The translations under genes were made by a program, and so were the position numbers. A DNA stretch of 64,000 nt from a virus: the IMG/VR virus record IMGVR_UViG_3300009104_000975, positions 20,221 to 84,220 of that record, one strand, 5' to 3'. The notes beneath the pieces are model-generated. The model was given only the letters and a program-made list of their open reading frames with translations. It did no database searches and was not told where the DNA came from. Below, piece after piece: positions 34,721 through 43,906 of this stretch (within the stretch, counting starts at the first letter, position 1; each line of letters opens with the position of its first letter).

Positions 34721-35927
34721 ACTATTAATTACATTACTTGCATTTACATTTACAACAAGTGTTAATGCTGGTAGTTTAGAACCAAATCACTTAAAGCAAA
34801 TTAAAATAGTAGACAACTGGTCGCCGGTAATTAACTTTGATGCTTTTAAAAAGATATCAAAAGAAATATCATACGACAAAGCAAACTACTATGCTATGGA
34901 ATTTGATTTAGAGCAATGTATTACTCGTATTAAAACTGTAACACCATTTCCTAAAAACGATAAAACACACGAAGGTTGGTTTAAGTGTCAAGCATATATC
35001 AATAGTATAACAAAAGATAATATTAATCCATTAAAAGAAATATTACTTTCTTGGGCTACTAATCCAAAAGATGTAATGACTCCAAAGATGTTACGGTCAA
35101 ACGATTATAATGTATCAGGATATGATATTCCTAGTACATTGGGTACGTTTGGACAATTGTATGCAGTTTGGTACAATGATTTTAATTATACTGCATCAGA
35201 ACGTAAACTAGTTGATGCATATTTGTTAAGAAAACTAACAGAACAAACATTTCCAGTTATTGATGGAGGTTCAAAATCGTGTAGTATTTACGACCCATTG
35301 CAGGCAATGAGAAAAAACGTAGACACAAATACTTGTGGTAATATACGTACTAAAGTTGCATTGGCTGAAATCATGCTTGGGTTTAGATTTGAAAATCAAG
35401 CATTACTTGATAAAGGACATGACGATATTTACATAGTATTAAGCCAAGTTAATAAAGATGGAGTATGGGTAAACCAAGCGGCAAGAGGAGCAAATAATTT
35501 TAATTACTATATAGAATATTTAAACCATCTTAGTATTCTTACAGAAATTTACTATGCTCAAGGGTATGACTTTCTTGAATTTACATTACCACACGGAGCA
35601 AAAGTACATCAAATATACAGCCATGGATATAAACTCTTAAAAGATCATACATATTTGGGTAAATGGGCCAGAGTAAACAAAGGTGCACTTTCTAATCCAT
35701 ATCGTAAGGTTAAGAATATGGATAGAGAAGATTGGATTAAAACATGCTATGCTGATTGTGGTTATAACAATCCTAATGATGATGCAGAGTGGATTGCTTC
35801 ACATACTCGTTATGTAAGTATATATCAGCCAGAACTTACTATTAAATTAGGGTATGTTAAGGGACAACTCACATCATCTTCAAACATATCAGTATCACCT
35901 GATAGACTTTATTGGGGGAACATTTGA
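34707..35927 (+). CDS. Exported alginate-lyase-like protein
   Basis: 406 residues from 34707; the ATG at 34689 lies inside the VWA gene. Signal peptide MKRLKLLITLLAFTFTTSVNA. The block NYYIEYLNHLSILTEIYYAQ and IWxxxxPxxx-like helices resemble PL5-type alginate lyase (alpha/alpha toroid) domains, with the catalytic Asn/His/Arg/Tyr not securely placed by eye. Predicted to be secreted, so it may degrade host exopolysaccharide. Confidence in export is higher than in the enzyme class. Confidence 0.6.
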   Translation: MKRLKLLITLLAFTFTTSVNAGSLEPNHLKQIKIVDNWSPVINFDAFKKISKEISYDKANYYAMEFDLEQCITRIKTVTPFPKNDKTHEGWFKCQAYINSITKDNINPLKEILLSWATNPKDVMTPKMLRSNDYNVSGYDIPSTLGTFGQLYAVWYNDFNYTASERKLVDAYLLRKLTEQTFPVIDGGSKSCSIYDPLQAMRKNVDTNTCGNIRTKVALAEIMLGFRFENQALLDKGHDDIYIVLSQVNKDGVWVNQAARGANNFNYYIEYLNHLSILTEIYYAQGYDFLEFTLPHGAKVHQIYSHGYKLLKDHTYLGKWARVNKGALSNPYRKVKNMDREDWIKTCYADCGYNNPNDDAEWIASHTRYVSIYQPELTIKLGYVKGQLTSSSNISVSPDRLYWGNI

Positions 35928-35956
35928 TAAAGAATTCATTAAAGGAGTATAGTAAC

Positions 35957-36313
35957 ATGGAAGACGGAGTTTTATACAATTTAGGGTTAACACCTAAATT
36001 ACAAGAAGAGGAGAAAGTGGATTTCTCCCTTTACAATCCAAATCAAAGGACCAATATAAGATTATATGGATTGAAATGTAAAGATTGGACTCCCTTAATG
36101 GTTATGGAATATAAGAAAAAATGGGCGCCAAAAAGCACACCAGTTGTAGTTAAATTTAATCATAATTACGAAGGTGCTCTTAAATGGTGTAGAAAGCATC
36201 TTTATCATCATACTTTTAATGCAGTAAAGTGGGCTAATCCAGATGATAGCCACACTTTTCATTTTGAAAATCCAGAAGATGCAATGATTTTTAGGCTATC
36301 TTTTAAAGGTTAA
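35957..36313 (+). CDS. Small phage protein, unknown
   Basis: 118 residues from the ATG at 35957 with AAAGGAG upstream; the earlier ATG at 35912 lies inside the lyase-like gene. Many aromatic residues and Lys (YKKKWAPKSTPVVVKFNHN, ALKWCRKHLYHHTFN). No family recognised. Confidence 0.6.
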   Translation: MEDGVLYNLGLTPKLQEEEKVDFSLYNPNQRTNIRLYGLKCKDWTPLMVMEYKKKWAPKSTPVVVKFNHNYEGALKWCRKHLYHHTFNAVKWANPDDSHTFHFENPEDAMIFRLSFKG

Positions 36314-36316
36314 TGG

Positions 36317-36345
36317 TTGACACGACTGTTAATTTATTATATAAT
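36317..36345 (+). promoter_or_regulatory. Consensus sigma70-type promoter
   Basis: TTGACA at 36317-36322, 17-nt spacer, TATAAT at 36340-36345: both boxes are exact. The ATG at 36356 is about 11 nt after the -10 box, so the message would have almost no 5' leader. Confidence 0.8.
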
Positions 36346-36355
36346 ATAACATATT

Positions 36356-36703
36356 ATGGGAATGGTTAAAAAAGTGAAAAAAGAACAAACTAATAAAATA
36401 AAATTAGTTAGCAATGGCGGAAGCCTAAGTGAAACAGACTTGCAATTAATTGCAGGTACAGAATTAGTTGAAGCAATGATGAGAAATAGAGTTGTTGTTG
36501 TAACTAATAACAATGATGTAGCCTGGAACGATCTGATGACAGATATAAAGGGGTTATACCATATTAGACCATTGGATAAGTCTAAGCAGATATATCAGCT
36601 ATGGTTTGAACTAAAGGATGATATAGATCAATTTAATAAAAACCTTTATGTCAGCAAATTAAGTAATACAGCTCACGAACCAACCCAAAAAACCGTCATT
36701 TAA
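36356..36703 (+). CDS. Small basic protein, possibly leaderless mRNA
   Basis: 115 residues; ATGs at 36356 and 36362. Begins MGMVKKVKKEQTNKIKLV, then a mixed alpha/beta core (VVVVTNNNDVAWNDLMTD). There is no Shine-Dalgarno site at a usable distance; the perfect promoter just upstream suggests translation from a leaderless or nearly leaderless transcript. Function unknown. Confidence 0.6.
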   Translation: MGMVKKVKKEQTNKIKLVSNGGSLSETDLQLIAGTELVEAMMRNRVVVVTNNNDVAWNDLMTDIKGLYHIRPLDKSKQIYQLWFELKDDIDQFNKNLYVSKLSNTAHEPTQKTVI

Positions 36704-36708
36704 ACCGG

Positions 36709-36743
36709 TATAAATAAACATAGTACTTAATTAGCATAAATAA
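36709..36743 (+). promoter_or_regulatory. Two T4-late-type promoter elements
   Basis: TATAAATA at 36709-36716 is the exact T4 late consensus core; a second CATAAATA lies about 25 nt downstream. They precede the gene at 36780, which has AAAGGAG. This gap holds no other gene. Confidence 0.55.
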
Positions 36744-36779
36744 ACATGTAGTTTATATAATCTACCAAAGGAGATAAAC

Positions 36780-37061
36780 ATGGCAGAAAATACAAAAGTT
36801 AAAGAAGTTGTAGTAGAAGCACCAAAGAAACCAAATGTTGTAGAATTATCAATCCAAGATATTGTTCTTTCAGCAAATATTATTGATCTTGCTACACAAC
36901 GTGGCGCCTTTAAAGCGGCAGAAGCAGGTCAAGTAGGTGCGTGTTTTGAGAAGTTAGTAGCTTTTATCAAAGCAAATTCACCACAACCACAACCTGAAGA
37001 TAAAAAAGCAGATAAGAAAGATGCTAAATCTTCTAAGGAAAAAGAATCCTCTAAGGAGTAA
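36780..37061 (+). CDS. Conserved small phage protein
   Basis: 93 residues. Folded part VVELSIQDIVLSANIIDL and FEKLVAFIKANS, then a Lys/Asp/Glu tail ending KESSKE. Resembles small conserved T4-like phage proteins found near head/neck genes, from memory only. Late-type elements upstream fit a structural or assembly role. Confidence 0.55.
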   Translation: MAENTKVKEVVVEAPKKPNVVELSIQDIVLSANIIDLATQRGAFKAAEAGQVGACFEKLVAFIKANSPQPQPEDKKADKKDAKSSKEKESSKE

Positions 37062-37064
37062 ATT

Positions 37065-37700
37065 ATGACAACAAACATAAAACATGTTGGAAAATTGTCC
37101 AACACAGGTAAAAAAGTAGTAGTGGTATTCAGAGAATTACCGGACGAACCAAATCAATGCTTAGTAGTAGATACTGATGCACTTCCTGATTGGTTCCACG
37201 ATGATATTATGAGTGCCGTAGAATCACCTAGTGCTCAGGCAAGTACTGATTTTTATCAGTATGCTGAACGTTCAGTTCTTACTGATGGAACAAATATGTT
37301 ACAGGCATTACATTCTACAGGTAGGTTGCAAAAAACACCTACTGACAATGTTAAAATGACACCTAACAATTCAATTGCAGTTGGATTAACGGAAATTAAT
37401 AATATTGTACGTGAAGAAAATAGTGGTAAAGCAGTAGTTCAACCACCAACAGATGAAATTAATATGGCAGGTAAAGATCTTACACCTGCACCTAGTTCAG
37501 TTATGGAAAGTACTGCTAGAGCTAAAGACGGTCTTAACGATACTGATTTAGCCAAAAACTTATTAGCACAGGCTAAAGGATATGAAACAGAAGCAAAGAG
37601 CTTAAAAGCTCAAGCATATGATTTAGCTCCTGGTTTAAAACCTGGCCCTAAAAAAGCAGTCGCTAAGACGGAACCTGAAGTTGAAACTGCTTCAGAATAA
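37065..37700 (+). CDS. Conserved phage protein, unknown
   Basis: 211 residues. Starts IKHVGKLSNTGKKVVVVFRELPDEP, with a Glu/Ala/Lys-rich C-terminal region (LAKNLLAQAKGYETEAKS). Looks like a virion or scaffold component of T4-like phages, but I can name no homologue with certainty. RBS AAGGAG. Confidence 0.55.
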   Translation: MTTNIKHVGKLSNTGKKVVVVFRELPDEPNQCLVVDTDALPDWFHDDIMSAVESPSAQASTDFYQYAERSVLTDGTNMLQALHSTGRLQKTPTDNVKMTPNNSIAVGLTEINNIVREENSGKAVVQPPTDEINMAGKDLTPAPSSVMESTARAKDGLNDTDLAKNLLAQAKGYETEAKSLKAQAYDLAPGLKPGPKKAVAKTEPEVETASE

Positions 37701-37710
37701 TTGTTTTAAA

Positions 37711-37717
37711 TAAATAC
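37711..37717 (+). promoter_or_regulatory. T4-late-type promoter element
   Basis: TAAATAC at 37711-37717, in a 40-nt gap before the gene at 37741, with AAAGGA between. Confidence 0.4.
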
Positions 37718-37740
37718 AATAACAATTAAAAGGAATCCAC

Positions 37741-38034
37741 ATGCCGATAGAACGAAAGGACAGATCATTTGATCTGATCTTTGACCAGGTATCTATGGAT
37801 CATGTTCCAGCCCAATACATCAAAGAAGTTAGGGTAGATTTAGGTACTGGTGAAAGAATAATACTAACAAAAGCAGATCTTCTGTTGATTAAGAATAAAT
37901 CAGCAGATGAGATCATCAAAGCTCTCACTGTTGACTCAATGTCTAACATCAGTTTAAAGTTAGACTACGCCGCTATTAAAAAAGATGTAATTCGCGGAGT
38001 AACCGGTTTCTTGGGAAAACACTTTGACAAATAA
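37741..38034 (+). CDS. Conserved small phage protein
   Basis: 97 residues. VSMDHVPAQYIKEVRVDLG and ILTKADLLLIKNKSADEII form a compact alpha/beta domain. Often seen, I believe, near T4-like structural genes. Overlaps the next gene by 11 nt. Confidence 0.5.
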   Translation: MPIERKDRSFDLIFDQVSMDHVPAQYIKEVRVDLGTGERIILTKADLLLIKNKSADEIIKALTVDSMSNISLKLDYAAIKKDVIRGVTGFLGKHFDK

Positions 38035-38701
38035 TGTTTGGTTATGTGGAATACCAGGAAGTAGATGGAGCGGCATTGATATACAAATACGTTCCATTCT
38101 GCCTTGCGATAGAACAGACGAAACTCCTGAAAGAACTTTCTATCATAGAGCATATAACCCAAAAGACAAAAACAATGGTCACCGAGGAAGTTATTGGGGA
38201 CCTGGACAAGGGTGTGGTGAAGACTGGATAGACTTTAACCATTTAACAAAAGACAAAATTCAAACAGACATCAATAACGTATTCTCTGGTACAGGGTATA
38301 GAGTTATTAAATGTCATTTCTTAGCAAGAAAATTCAACTTAGACTATATATGGAATAACTTTCCGGGCGATTACATTGTCCTAATATATAGAGAACCCCA
38401 AAAATCATTTGCATGGTGGAGCGAAGTCATGGACTTTGCCCCAGACCATTATCCTGACTATAGGCCTGGCTATACAGACTATAACACTATGCGTAAATTG
38501 TTATGGAAAGAGTCAGCTAAAATTACAGATTTTGCAATACGTAAAGGACTTAAATTTAAACCTTATGACATAGCAGAGTTTGATCAATGGGAAGGATTTG
38601 ATCATTCCAAGGCATTTGAATTTGACTTTGATAAGATAAATAACGTTAAGTACAACGATGTTTATATAGCATCAAGTCAAATATCAAGACTGTTGGAGTA
38701 A
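38024..38701 (+). CDS. Sulfotransferase-like protein
   Basis: 225 residues, TTG start at 38024 with a weak GGGA upstream. N-terminus VWLCGIPGSRWSGIDIQIR resembles the PAPS loop of sulfotransferases, and CHFLARKFNLDYIWN...IVLIYREPQKSFAWW the 3'-phosphate binding region (R and S). It would move sulfate from PAPS to an unknown acceptor. A P-loop kinase is an alternative. First gene after the phage small-ORF block and start of the tailoring-gene region. Confidence 0.5.
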   Translation: MTNNVWLCGIPGSRWSGIDIQIRSILPCDRTDETPERTFYHRAYNPKDKNNGHRGSYWGPGQGCGEDWIDFNHLTKDKIQTDINNVFSGTGYRVIKCHFLARKFNLDYIWNNFPGDYIVLIYREPQKSFAWWSEVMDFAPDHYPDYRPGYTDYNTMRKLLWKESAKITDFAIRKGLKFKPYDIAEFDQWEGFDHSKAFEFDFDKINNVKYNDVYIASSQISRLLE

Positions 38702-38705
38702 ATTC

Positions 38706-39410
38706 ATGTCATCACCCTTTAAAACACCTTGGCACTTTGACAACTTTAAAGTAGACAACGAAGGTGAGTACGTTAAAATAATAGGACAATTCCAAGGCGA
38801 TTGGGATGATGATGTTAGAAATGCTAGGTTGTTAGGATTAAGTACAAAAAAATATAATAAACAATCATACGAACATGCGGCTAATAAACCATCAGCTAAT
38901 CATGAAATGGAAGATGCTGAAAATTTATATGGACAACCAGATGCACCTATTTTTGAAAAAATGGATATAACTGACTATCCTGGTAAGTTACCTGCATTTG
39001 AAAAAATAATTGATTCTGTAAAAATTGATACAACAAAATCGTTTACATTTAAGTTTCACGATCAATTGCCAAACCAGCAACTAATGTGGCACATTGATAA
39101 TCTTCCTGGTAATCCTCGTAAGGAACGAGTAATTGATAATCCAGACTTTAAGTATCAAGATCCTAATATGGTTCGTTTTTTAATTATGTTAAATGATTGG
39201 GAGCCAGGACAAGTAGTACAGTTTGGCAGTATAGTTTATACCCAATGGAAAAAAGGAACTGCTATTACATGGGAATGGTCAACTTTACCACATATTACAT
39301 GGAATGGATCATGGGAACGTAGACCAGCTTTACAATTAACAGGATATGCTACAGAAGCAACATGGAATCTTATTACAAAAGGAAATAAAGATTCTATATA
39401 TAAAATTTAG
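38706..39410 (+). CDS. DSBH/2OG-Fe(II) oxygenase-like protein
   Basis: 234 residues. LMWHIDNLPG gives HxD (H129, D131), and HITWNGSWERRPALQL carries a distal His and an Arg about 65 residues later. Fits a cupin/2OG-Fe oxygenase barrel. Lies between a sulfotransferase-like gene and the first large rSAM gene. Substrate unknown. Confidence 0.55.
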   Translation: MSSPFKTPWHFDNFKVDNEGEYVKIIGQFQGDWDDDVRNARLLGLSTKKYNKQSYEHAANKPSANHEMEDAENLYGQPDAPIFEKMDITDYPGKLPAFEKIIDSVKIDTTKSFTFKFHDQLPNQQLMWHIDNLPGNPRKERVIDNPDFKYQDPNMVRFLIMLNDWEPGQVVQFGSIVYTQWKKGTAITWEWSTLPHITWNGSWERRPALQLTGYATEATWNLITKGNKDSIYKI

Positions 39411-39419
39411 AGAATAACT

Positions 39420-40841
39420 ATGGCAGAAAATAAATTACCAAGTGATACTTTTTGTATATTACCATGGATTCATTTAAGCACTAGACCTGACGGAAGTATG
39501 AGAGTATGTTGTACTGCAAATGCAAGTGCTGTAGGAGCCACAAATGATAAACTATATGGTGGTAGAGTAGGAATTGTTAAAACTGATGATGGCATTCCAG
39601 CAAATCTTAATAACAGCGACTTAAACAGTTCATGGAATAATAGTTATATGCGGAATGTTCGTAACCAAATGTTAGCTGGTGGAAAACCTGCTAGTTGTTT
39701 AAAATGTTATAAAGAAGAAGCCGCAGGACATAGATCAAAAAGACAATGGGAAACAGATTATTGGATAAGAGATGGAATTGATGTAGACGAACTTGTTAAA
39801 GAAACATACGAAGATGGGTCAACAGATAGCAAATTACGTTATATTGATATCCGTATGGGTACTAAATGCCAGCTAGGTTGTATTATGTGTAGTCCACATG
39901 ATTCAAGTGGTTGGGTTAAAGATTGGAATGCATTATATCCACAAATTACAAATGAGTCATTAAAAGAAACAATGACCTGGGAAGATAAAGGTAAGCAGTT
40001 TGGTGCTAATTATAACTGGCATAAAAATAATCCTACATTTTGGACACAGTTTTACGCACAAATTCCTTACATTAGACAATTATACTTTGCAGGTGGTGAA
40101 TCAACTGTTATTGAAGAACATTACACAATACTATCTAAAGTTATTGAAATGGGTTATGCAGATCAAATTGAAGTACGTTATAACTCAAATGGTGTTGAAC
40201 TTCCTGATCGTTTACTAGAACTATGGTCACACTTCCAAAAAGTACGTTTCCATTATAGTATTGACAGCATTGGTGCAATGAATGATTATATTCGTTACCC
40301 AAGTGAATGGGAACATCAACTTGAGATGTTCAAACGTTTAGACACACAAACATCTAACAATGTAGAAGTTACAATTGCATGTGCTGTAAATGCCTTAAAC
40401 ATTCATTACATTCCAGATTTCCTAAAATGGAAATTACAACATGGATTTAATAAAACAAATATGTGGCCATTTGGTGCAGGAGGTATTAACTACCACTTTG
40501 TATACTGGCCAGGACACTTAAACGTTAAGATACTTCCTAACGATTTCCTAGACAAAACAGAAGCCAAGTATGAAGAATTTATTAAATGGTGGAAAGAGAA
40601 TTGGGAACTAGGTGTTCCAAGTTGGCATAAAGGTAAAGTAGATTACCAAACATGGGAAAATGCAAGTTATGGTATTAAACGTTTAAGAGGAATGATTAGT
40701 TTTGCTCGTAGTGAAGACTGGAGCAGACGACTTCCAGAATTTAGAGAATATATTAATAAACTAGACAAATTGCGTGGAACAGATTTCCGTGCAACATTTC
40801 CTGATATGGCATACTTGTTAGACGAACCTGATGAAAAATAA
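39420..40841 (+). CDS. N-twitch radical SAM protein
   Basis: 473 residues, the longest of the array. C12 (FCILPW), C30-C31, C93/C96 (CLKC), then CQLGCIMC at C150/C154/C157. Conserved tail LDKLRGTDF near the C-terminus. Followed by an 11-nt overlap with the next rSAM gene. Confidence 0.85.
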   Translation: MAENKLPSDTFCILPWIHLSTRPDGSMRVCCTANASAVGATNDKLYGGRVGIVKTDDGIPANLNNSDLNSSWNNSYMRNVRNQMLAGGKPASCLKCYKEEAAGHRSKRQWETDYWIRDGIDVDELVKETYEDGSTDSKLRYIDIRMGTKCQLGCIMCSPHDSSGWVKDWNALYPQITNESLKETMTWEDKGKQFGANYNWHKNNPTFWTQFYAQIPYIRQLYFAGGESTVIEEHYTILSKVIEMGYADQIEVRYNSNGVELPDRLLELWSHFQKVRFHYSIDSIGAMNDYIRYPSEWEHQLEMFKRLDTQTSNNVEVTIACAVNALNIHYIPDFLKWKLQHGFNKTNMWPFGAGGINYHFVYWPGHLNVKILPNDFLDKTEAKYEEFIKWWKENWELGVPSWHKGKVDYQTWENASYGIKRLRGMISFARSEDWSRRLPEFREYINKLDKLRGTDFRATFPDMAYLLDEPDEK

Positions 40842-42075
40842 TAAAACAAACACACAATCTCTAGAAGATTTACCAACGAAAAGTTATTGCGTATTACCAT
40901 GGACTGCAACAGCAATAGGAGCAGAAGGCCTAGTCGTGCCTTGTTGTAGATGGTTTTCTCAAGAAGATAGATGGATAGATGATAATCCACCAAATATTGC
41001 AGACGGTCTTACAAACGCCAGAAACAGTGAATTTTTCCAAACAATAAGGCAACAAATGATTGACGGAGAACACCCAAGAGGTTGTAAGAGGTGTTGGGAC
41101 GAAGAAGAAAAAGATGTAGGTAATAGAGCAATGCATAGAGTAGGTCAACAACAAAGATTTTCCGATGAGTCACCATATGGTAGAATAATCGAAATTACTG
41201 ATAAGCCAGCCAAACTACGACATTTAGAAACTGGCATAAGTAGCCTTTGTAACTTTTCATGTGTAATGTGTATTCCGGAAAACAGTAGTATAATACATAG
41301 TATTCTAAAGCCAGGTAAAAAAATACCCAAAGGGTTTCACAAAGACAATGAAAACATTGATGATGATTTATCTGAATTACAATTATTAAAATTAGTAGGT
41401 GGCGAACCTATGATTGAAGCGAAACACGATGAACTATTAGAAAAAATTATTGAATTAAATAATGACCCTGGAAATTTAGAAATACAGTATCATACTAATG
41501 TGAGTGTATTTCCAAGCAACAGAGTAATTAATTGTTGGAAGAAATTGAAAAAAGTTGAACTAGTGTTAAGTATAGATGGCATTGGAAAATTAGCCACATT
41601 ACAAAGACCAGGCAATTATAAGTGGCAAGATATAGAAGATACAATAAATAAATATATACAATTAACTAGTGAAGTTAACATTGTATTTTCTACCAACGTT
41701 GTTCTTACTGCATTAAACATAGGACAGATAATAAATATATGTGAGTGGCTATATAATAAAGTAGAAAAACATACTTCAATGGGTTTTGCTTTCCTACAAC
41801 CAATTGATAAACAACCTTACTCAACTTATATAGATTTTAGAAATTTAAGCAAAGAAACAAAAGAACGAATAAAAAAAGAATGGGCAGATTGGGAAGCCAC
41901 TAATCCACCTGTATTAAACACTGTTTTAAAAGACCTACTAATAGACGCAAAAGGCTATATAGACGAAAAAGGAATTTTAAACGAACCATTAACAAAAGAA
42001 CTAATGTTAGAAAAACATCCTAATGCTAGATTATGGAAACACTTTAACGAAGATTTAACAAATTTGGAGATATAA
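40831..42075 (+). CDS. N-twitch radical SAM protein
   Basis: 414 residues. C20 (YCVLPW), C38-C39 (PCC), C85/C88 (CKRC), CNFSCVMC at C140/C144/C147, then GGEP. Its C-terminal third matches the partial gene at 1-469. One base separates it from the nucleosidase gene. Confidence 0.85.
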   Translation: MKNNKTNTQSLEDLPTKSYCVLPWTATAIGAEGLVVPCCRWFSQEDRWIDDNPPNIADGLTNARNSEFFQTIRQQMIDGEHPRGCKRCWDEEEKDVGNRAMHRVGQQQRFSDESPYGRIIEITDKPAKLRHLETGISSLCNFSCVMCIPENSSIIHSILKPGKKIPKGFHKDNENIDDDLSELQLLKLVGGEPMIEAKHDELLEKIIELNNDPGNLEIQYHTNVSVFPSNRVINCWKKLKKVELVLSIDGIGKLATLQRPGNYKWQDIEDTINKYIQLTSEVNIVFSTNVVLTALNIGQIINICEWLYNKVEKHTSMGFAFLQPIDKQPYSTYIDFRNLSKETKERIKKEWADWEATNPPVLNTVLKDLLIDAKGYIDEKGILNEPLTKELMLEKHPNARLWKHFNEDLTNLEI

Positions 42076-42651
42076 ATGAAATATTTACTAGTTGCACTTG
42101 AAACAGAGGTGCCAAACATTGAATTACCAGATGATTATACATTAATGATTACAGGCGTAGGTAAAGTAAATGCTACTGTAATGGCTACTTTTGCAGCTCT
42201 CAACAAAGACTGCGAATGTATTATTAATTATGGAACAGCAGGAACTTTTAATCCTGATTTAGTTGGCAAACTATACAGAATTAGCACAGTCAAACAGCGA
42301 GATATGGATGCTCGTCCAACATCACCATTAGGAATTACACCATACGAAAACACAAAATTTAATGGTGACTTGCAAATTTACAAAGGAAGTAAATTTACAT
42401 TAAGCACAGGCGATAACTTTGTAAAAGAAAAGCCTGAAATAAAAAGTGATTTCGTAGACATGGAAGGTTATGCTATCGCAAAAACAGCAGGTATGTTTAA
42501 CAAGCCATGTATAATGCTAAAATATGCAAGTGACTTAGCTGATGAACAATCGCCAGAAGAATGGCAAGCCAATCAAGCCAAAGGAAAAGATATGTTTCTA
42601 GCATGGCTGTCAGATATGGAAAAGGAAATTCAAAAACTAAAAGATGAGTAA
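42076..42651 (+). CDS. mtnN: MTA/SAH nucleosidase-like protein
   Basis: 191 residues, shorter than E. coli MtnN (232). E11 (ALETEV), ITGVGKVNA, NYGTAG, E130 (DMEGYAIAK) and D153 (ASDLADEQS) match the catalytic and ribose-binding residues. The family cleaves adenine from S-adenosylhomocysteine, methylthioadenosine and 5'-deoxyadenosine, the by-product of rSAM reactions. It sits between two rSAM genes with 1-nt and 8-nt junctions, so clearance of 5'-deoxyadenosine is the likely job. Confidence 0.82.
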   Translation: MKYLLVALETEVPNIELPDDYTLMITGVGKVNATVMATFAALNKDCECIINYGTAGTFNPDLVGKLYRISTVKQRDMDARPTSPLGITPYENTKFNGDLQIYKGSKFTLSTGDNFVKEKPEIKSDFVDMEGYAIAKTAGMFNKPCIMLKYASDLADEQSPEEWQANQAKGKDMFLAWLSDMEKEIQKLKDE

Positions 42652-43906
42652 AAACGATTCAGGCTTTTGTGCATTACCATTTGTGCAATATAGCACCTAT
42701 AACGGAGGCCGTTTTAGGCTATGTTGTATGGCTAAGGAACCTAAAGAACTTGTTAATCAAGAAGAACTAGGCATAGATGGTACATGGAATCATAATTATA
42801 TAAAAGATGTAAGACGTAGAATGACTGCTGGTGAGAAACTACCAGAATGTATTGAATGTCATCATTTAGAACGTAACGACATAATGAGCTCACGCCAATG
42901 GGAAAACAAAGTGTGGGCAGATGTTATTGACGATGTAGTAGCCAAGGCATCCGTTAATGATTGGGAGATTGATCAACCCTTACAATTTGATTTTAGACTT
43001 GGTAATTTATGCAATTTGCAGTGTCAAATGTGTAACAAAGAAGCATCTCACTTAGTGAGTGTGGAACGTGCGGCAATGGTACAAAGCGGACTCGGAGCGA
43101 ACCATCCTGATTGGGACGGCATGATTGCAGACAAAAAAGAAGCATTACTTCAACCAGGAATAGAATGGGAAAGTTTCGAAAGAATGCTACCATATGCTCG
43201 TAAGATAAAGTTAATAGGTGGTGAACCAACAGTAGCGGCTGATATGTTCAAGTTGTTAGATATTGCTACTGAAACTGGACATGCAGATCATATAGAATTA
43301 AGTTTTTATACAAACATTACTAATATGCAAGACAAATGGCTTAACCAGTTAGCCAAGTTTGAAAAAGTAATTGTTAATTGCTCATTGGAAGGAATGGGAG
43401 ATATGAATGACTATCTAAGACCCCCTTCCAAATGGGCTTCTGTTTGGAATAACTTTGATAAGTTAGTAAAGTTTTCTGATACTAAAGAAGGTAAACGTAT
43501 AAAGCCTCGGGTTACTACAGTAAACCAATTAACTAATGCATTACATACAACAAAATTTTGGAAGTATATGCATGATTACCAAATGACTAGTAATAGAGGT
43601 ATTGGAATGAGTTCCAATCAATTAGTGGAGCCAAACTATTATAGTATGGCATATGCTCCTGATTGGTTAAAATGGGAACAACGTGAGCAAATTTTAGAAT
43701 TCCTCGACAGTATTAAAGATAGTCCACATTTTAAGCAGTACGAAGAACCTCTTATGGAAATTGTTAATTTTAGTCTTGATCCTAAACACAAGTATGATCC
43801 TAAAGTTATACAACAATATATTAAAGTTACAGAGAATTATGATAAACATAGGGGACACGATATTAACAAAGTGTCACCAGAATTTTCTAGACTTAAAAAT
43901 ATTTAA
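42644..43906 (+). CDS. N-twitch radical SAM protein
   Basis: 420 residues. N-module cysteines FCALPF, LCCMA and ECIECH; core CNLQCQMC at C123/C127/C130. Conserved tail NKVSPEFSRL. It overlaps the nucleosidase by 8 nt and, tail to tail, the minus-strand gene by 14 nt. Confidence 0.85.
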   Translation: MSKNDSGFCALPFVQYSTYNGGRFRLCCMAKEPKELVNQEELGIDGTWNHNYIKDVRRRMTAGEKLPECIECHHLERNDIMSSRQWENKVWADVIDDVVAKASVNDWEIDQPLQFDFRLGNLCNLQCQMCNKEASHLVSVERAAMVQSGLGANHPDWDGMIADKKEALLQPGIEWESFERMLPYARKIKLIGGEPTVAADMFKLLDIATETGHADHIELSFYTNITNMQDKWLNQLAKFEKVIVNCSLEGMGDMNDYLRPPSKWASVWNNFDKLVKFSDTKEGKRIKPRVTTVNQLTNALHTTKFWKYMHDYQMTSNRGIGMSSNQLVEPNYYSMAYAPDWLKWEQREQILEFLDSIKDSPHFKQYEEPLMEIVNFSLDPKHKYDPKVIQQYIKVTENYDKHRGHDINKVSPEFSRLKNI

